5,733 nucleotides of DNA from NCBI GenBank assembly GCA_903861055.1, contig CAIOSU010000449.1, positions 1-5,733 of the forward strand, given 5' to 3'. The position numbers and the translations under genes are program-made. Positions 5,110-5,733 of this stretch are shown here, one piece after another. Under the pieces are notes generated by a model. That model saw only the letters and a list, made by a program, of their open reading frames with translations, was not told the origin of the DNA and searched no databases. The DNA is from an uncultured bacterium (lineage in GTDB: Bacteria; Bacteroidota; Bacteroidia; Chitinophagales; CAIOSU01). Position 1 is the first letter of the stretch. Every line of letters starts with the position of its first letter.

Positions 5110-5733
5110 ATGAAAAATTTGTTTACTTTGCTATGCTTTATGGCGCTGTCAGTAAGTTTGATGGCCCAAAGCATGAATACCATTGGAGCATTTAATAATT
5201 TTAGCACTTACGAGCAAACCGGTGGCACCGATAAGGCTGCACTGAGAACCGCCTACGATTTTATCAAAAAGGCGGAAGTGCATGAGACAACTATTAGCGA
5301 TGCGAAAACGTGGTATTACAGTGCCTACATTAGTCTGCTCATTAACGAAGATGTAGAATTGAAGAAAGACTATCCGGAGGTAATTTATGAGGCAACCAAA
5401 GCGCTTAGAAATGTAGTAACACTAGGGGAGGCGTCGGGCCAAAAGAAACCTAGGTTTATGGAAGAGGCCCAAGAAAAACTCGGTATTACAACGGTAATTT
5501 TATACAACAAAGCTGTAGATTCTGGCCAAGCTGGCAGGGAAGGAGAAGCTTACAAAGCTTTTAAAGAAACCTACGACGTTAGCATGTTTATTAAAGATCA
5601 TGGTTTTGAAGCTAAAAACAAGTTGCCAGAAGTTAAAGAGGCCAAATACTACACTGCTATGTATGCCTCCAAATTGGGAAAAACGGAAGAAGCACAAAAA
5701 CTTTTTGATGAGTTGATTAATGAAGGTTACAAC
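5110..5733 (+). CDS. Exported TPR-like protein, N-terminal part (no stop in window)
   Basis: 208 codons are open to the right edge from the ATG at 5110. Residues 1-20 (MKNLFTLLCFMALSVSLMAQ) form a signal peptide ending in the Bacteroidota-typical AQ; there is no lipobox, so a soluble periplasmic or exported protein is expected. The rest is helical with TPR-like units: about 42-108 (AKTWYYSAYISLL then ATKALRNVV), 126-157 (YNKAVDSG then GEAYKAFKETYDV) and 177-208 (AKYYTAMYASKLGKTEEAQK then LFDELINEGYN). TPRs act as protein-binding scaffolds; the partner is unknown. Similar exported TPR proteins often follow gyrA in Bacteroidota as far as I recall, so the position may be conserved. The gene starts 89 bases after gyrA, beyond the hairpin, and no clear promoter is seen. 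The function is not known. Confidence 0.8.
   Translation, partial: MKNLFTLLCFMALSVSLMAQSMNTIGAFNNFSTYEQTGGTDKAALRTAYDFIKKAEVHETTISDAKTWYYSAYISLLINEDVELKKDYPEVIYEATKALRNVVTLGEASGQKKPRFMEEAQEKLGITTVILYNKAVDSGQAGREGEAYKAFKETYDVSMFIKDHGFEAKNKLPEVKEAKYYTAMYASKLGKTEEAQKLFDELINEGYN

Overview
The window looks like an ordinary chromosomal stretch from a member of the Bacteroidota, probably near the Chitinophagales/Sphingobacteriales (a guess from protein style, not a database match). The evidence is a TonB-type protein with a long low-complexity spacer and a Bacteroidota-style C-terminal domain, an ExbB of the KGGxxMIP type, the form of GyrA, starts without clear Shine-Dalgarno sequences, and a TAnnTTTG promoter element before gyrA.

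Layout. Three genes run leftward: exbB-like (2080-1409), tonB-like (1235-228) and the 5' end of folC (206 to the left edge). A 282-bp divergent spacer (2081-2362) separates them from gyrA, which runs rightward (2363-5020) and ends at a 10-bp hairpin. After it comes the first part of an exported TPR-like protein gene (5110 to the right edge, no stop inside the window). No tRNA, rRNA, CRISPR array, insertion sequence or integrase is visible.

How the genes work together. ExbB and TonB normally act with ExbD in the inner membrane to pass proton-motive force to outer-membrane receptors. FolC (folate polyglutamylation) is only a passenger next door. GyrA is the DNA-cleaving subunit of gyrase. The TPR-like protein sits where Bacteroidota often carry an uncharacterised exported TPR gene.

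Most worth a second look. (1) The exbB-tonB pair has no exbD: only a 173-bp non-coding gap lies where one would be expected. (2) The ExbB-like protein has Leu where E. coli ExbB has the channel Thr181. (3) The TonB-like membrane segment has no His. Together these suggest an altered or PMF-independent complex; this is inference. (4) The exbB/gyrA spacer holds several perfect inverted repeats, one overlapping the likely gyrA -7 element, plus a strongly G-rich tract. (5) GyrA has an N-terminal duplicated IIPI motif, a variant GyrA box and an apparent acidic insertion in its C-terminal domain. I see no clear new defence or mobile system.
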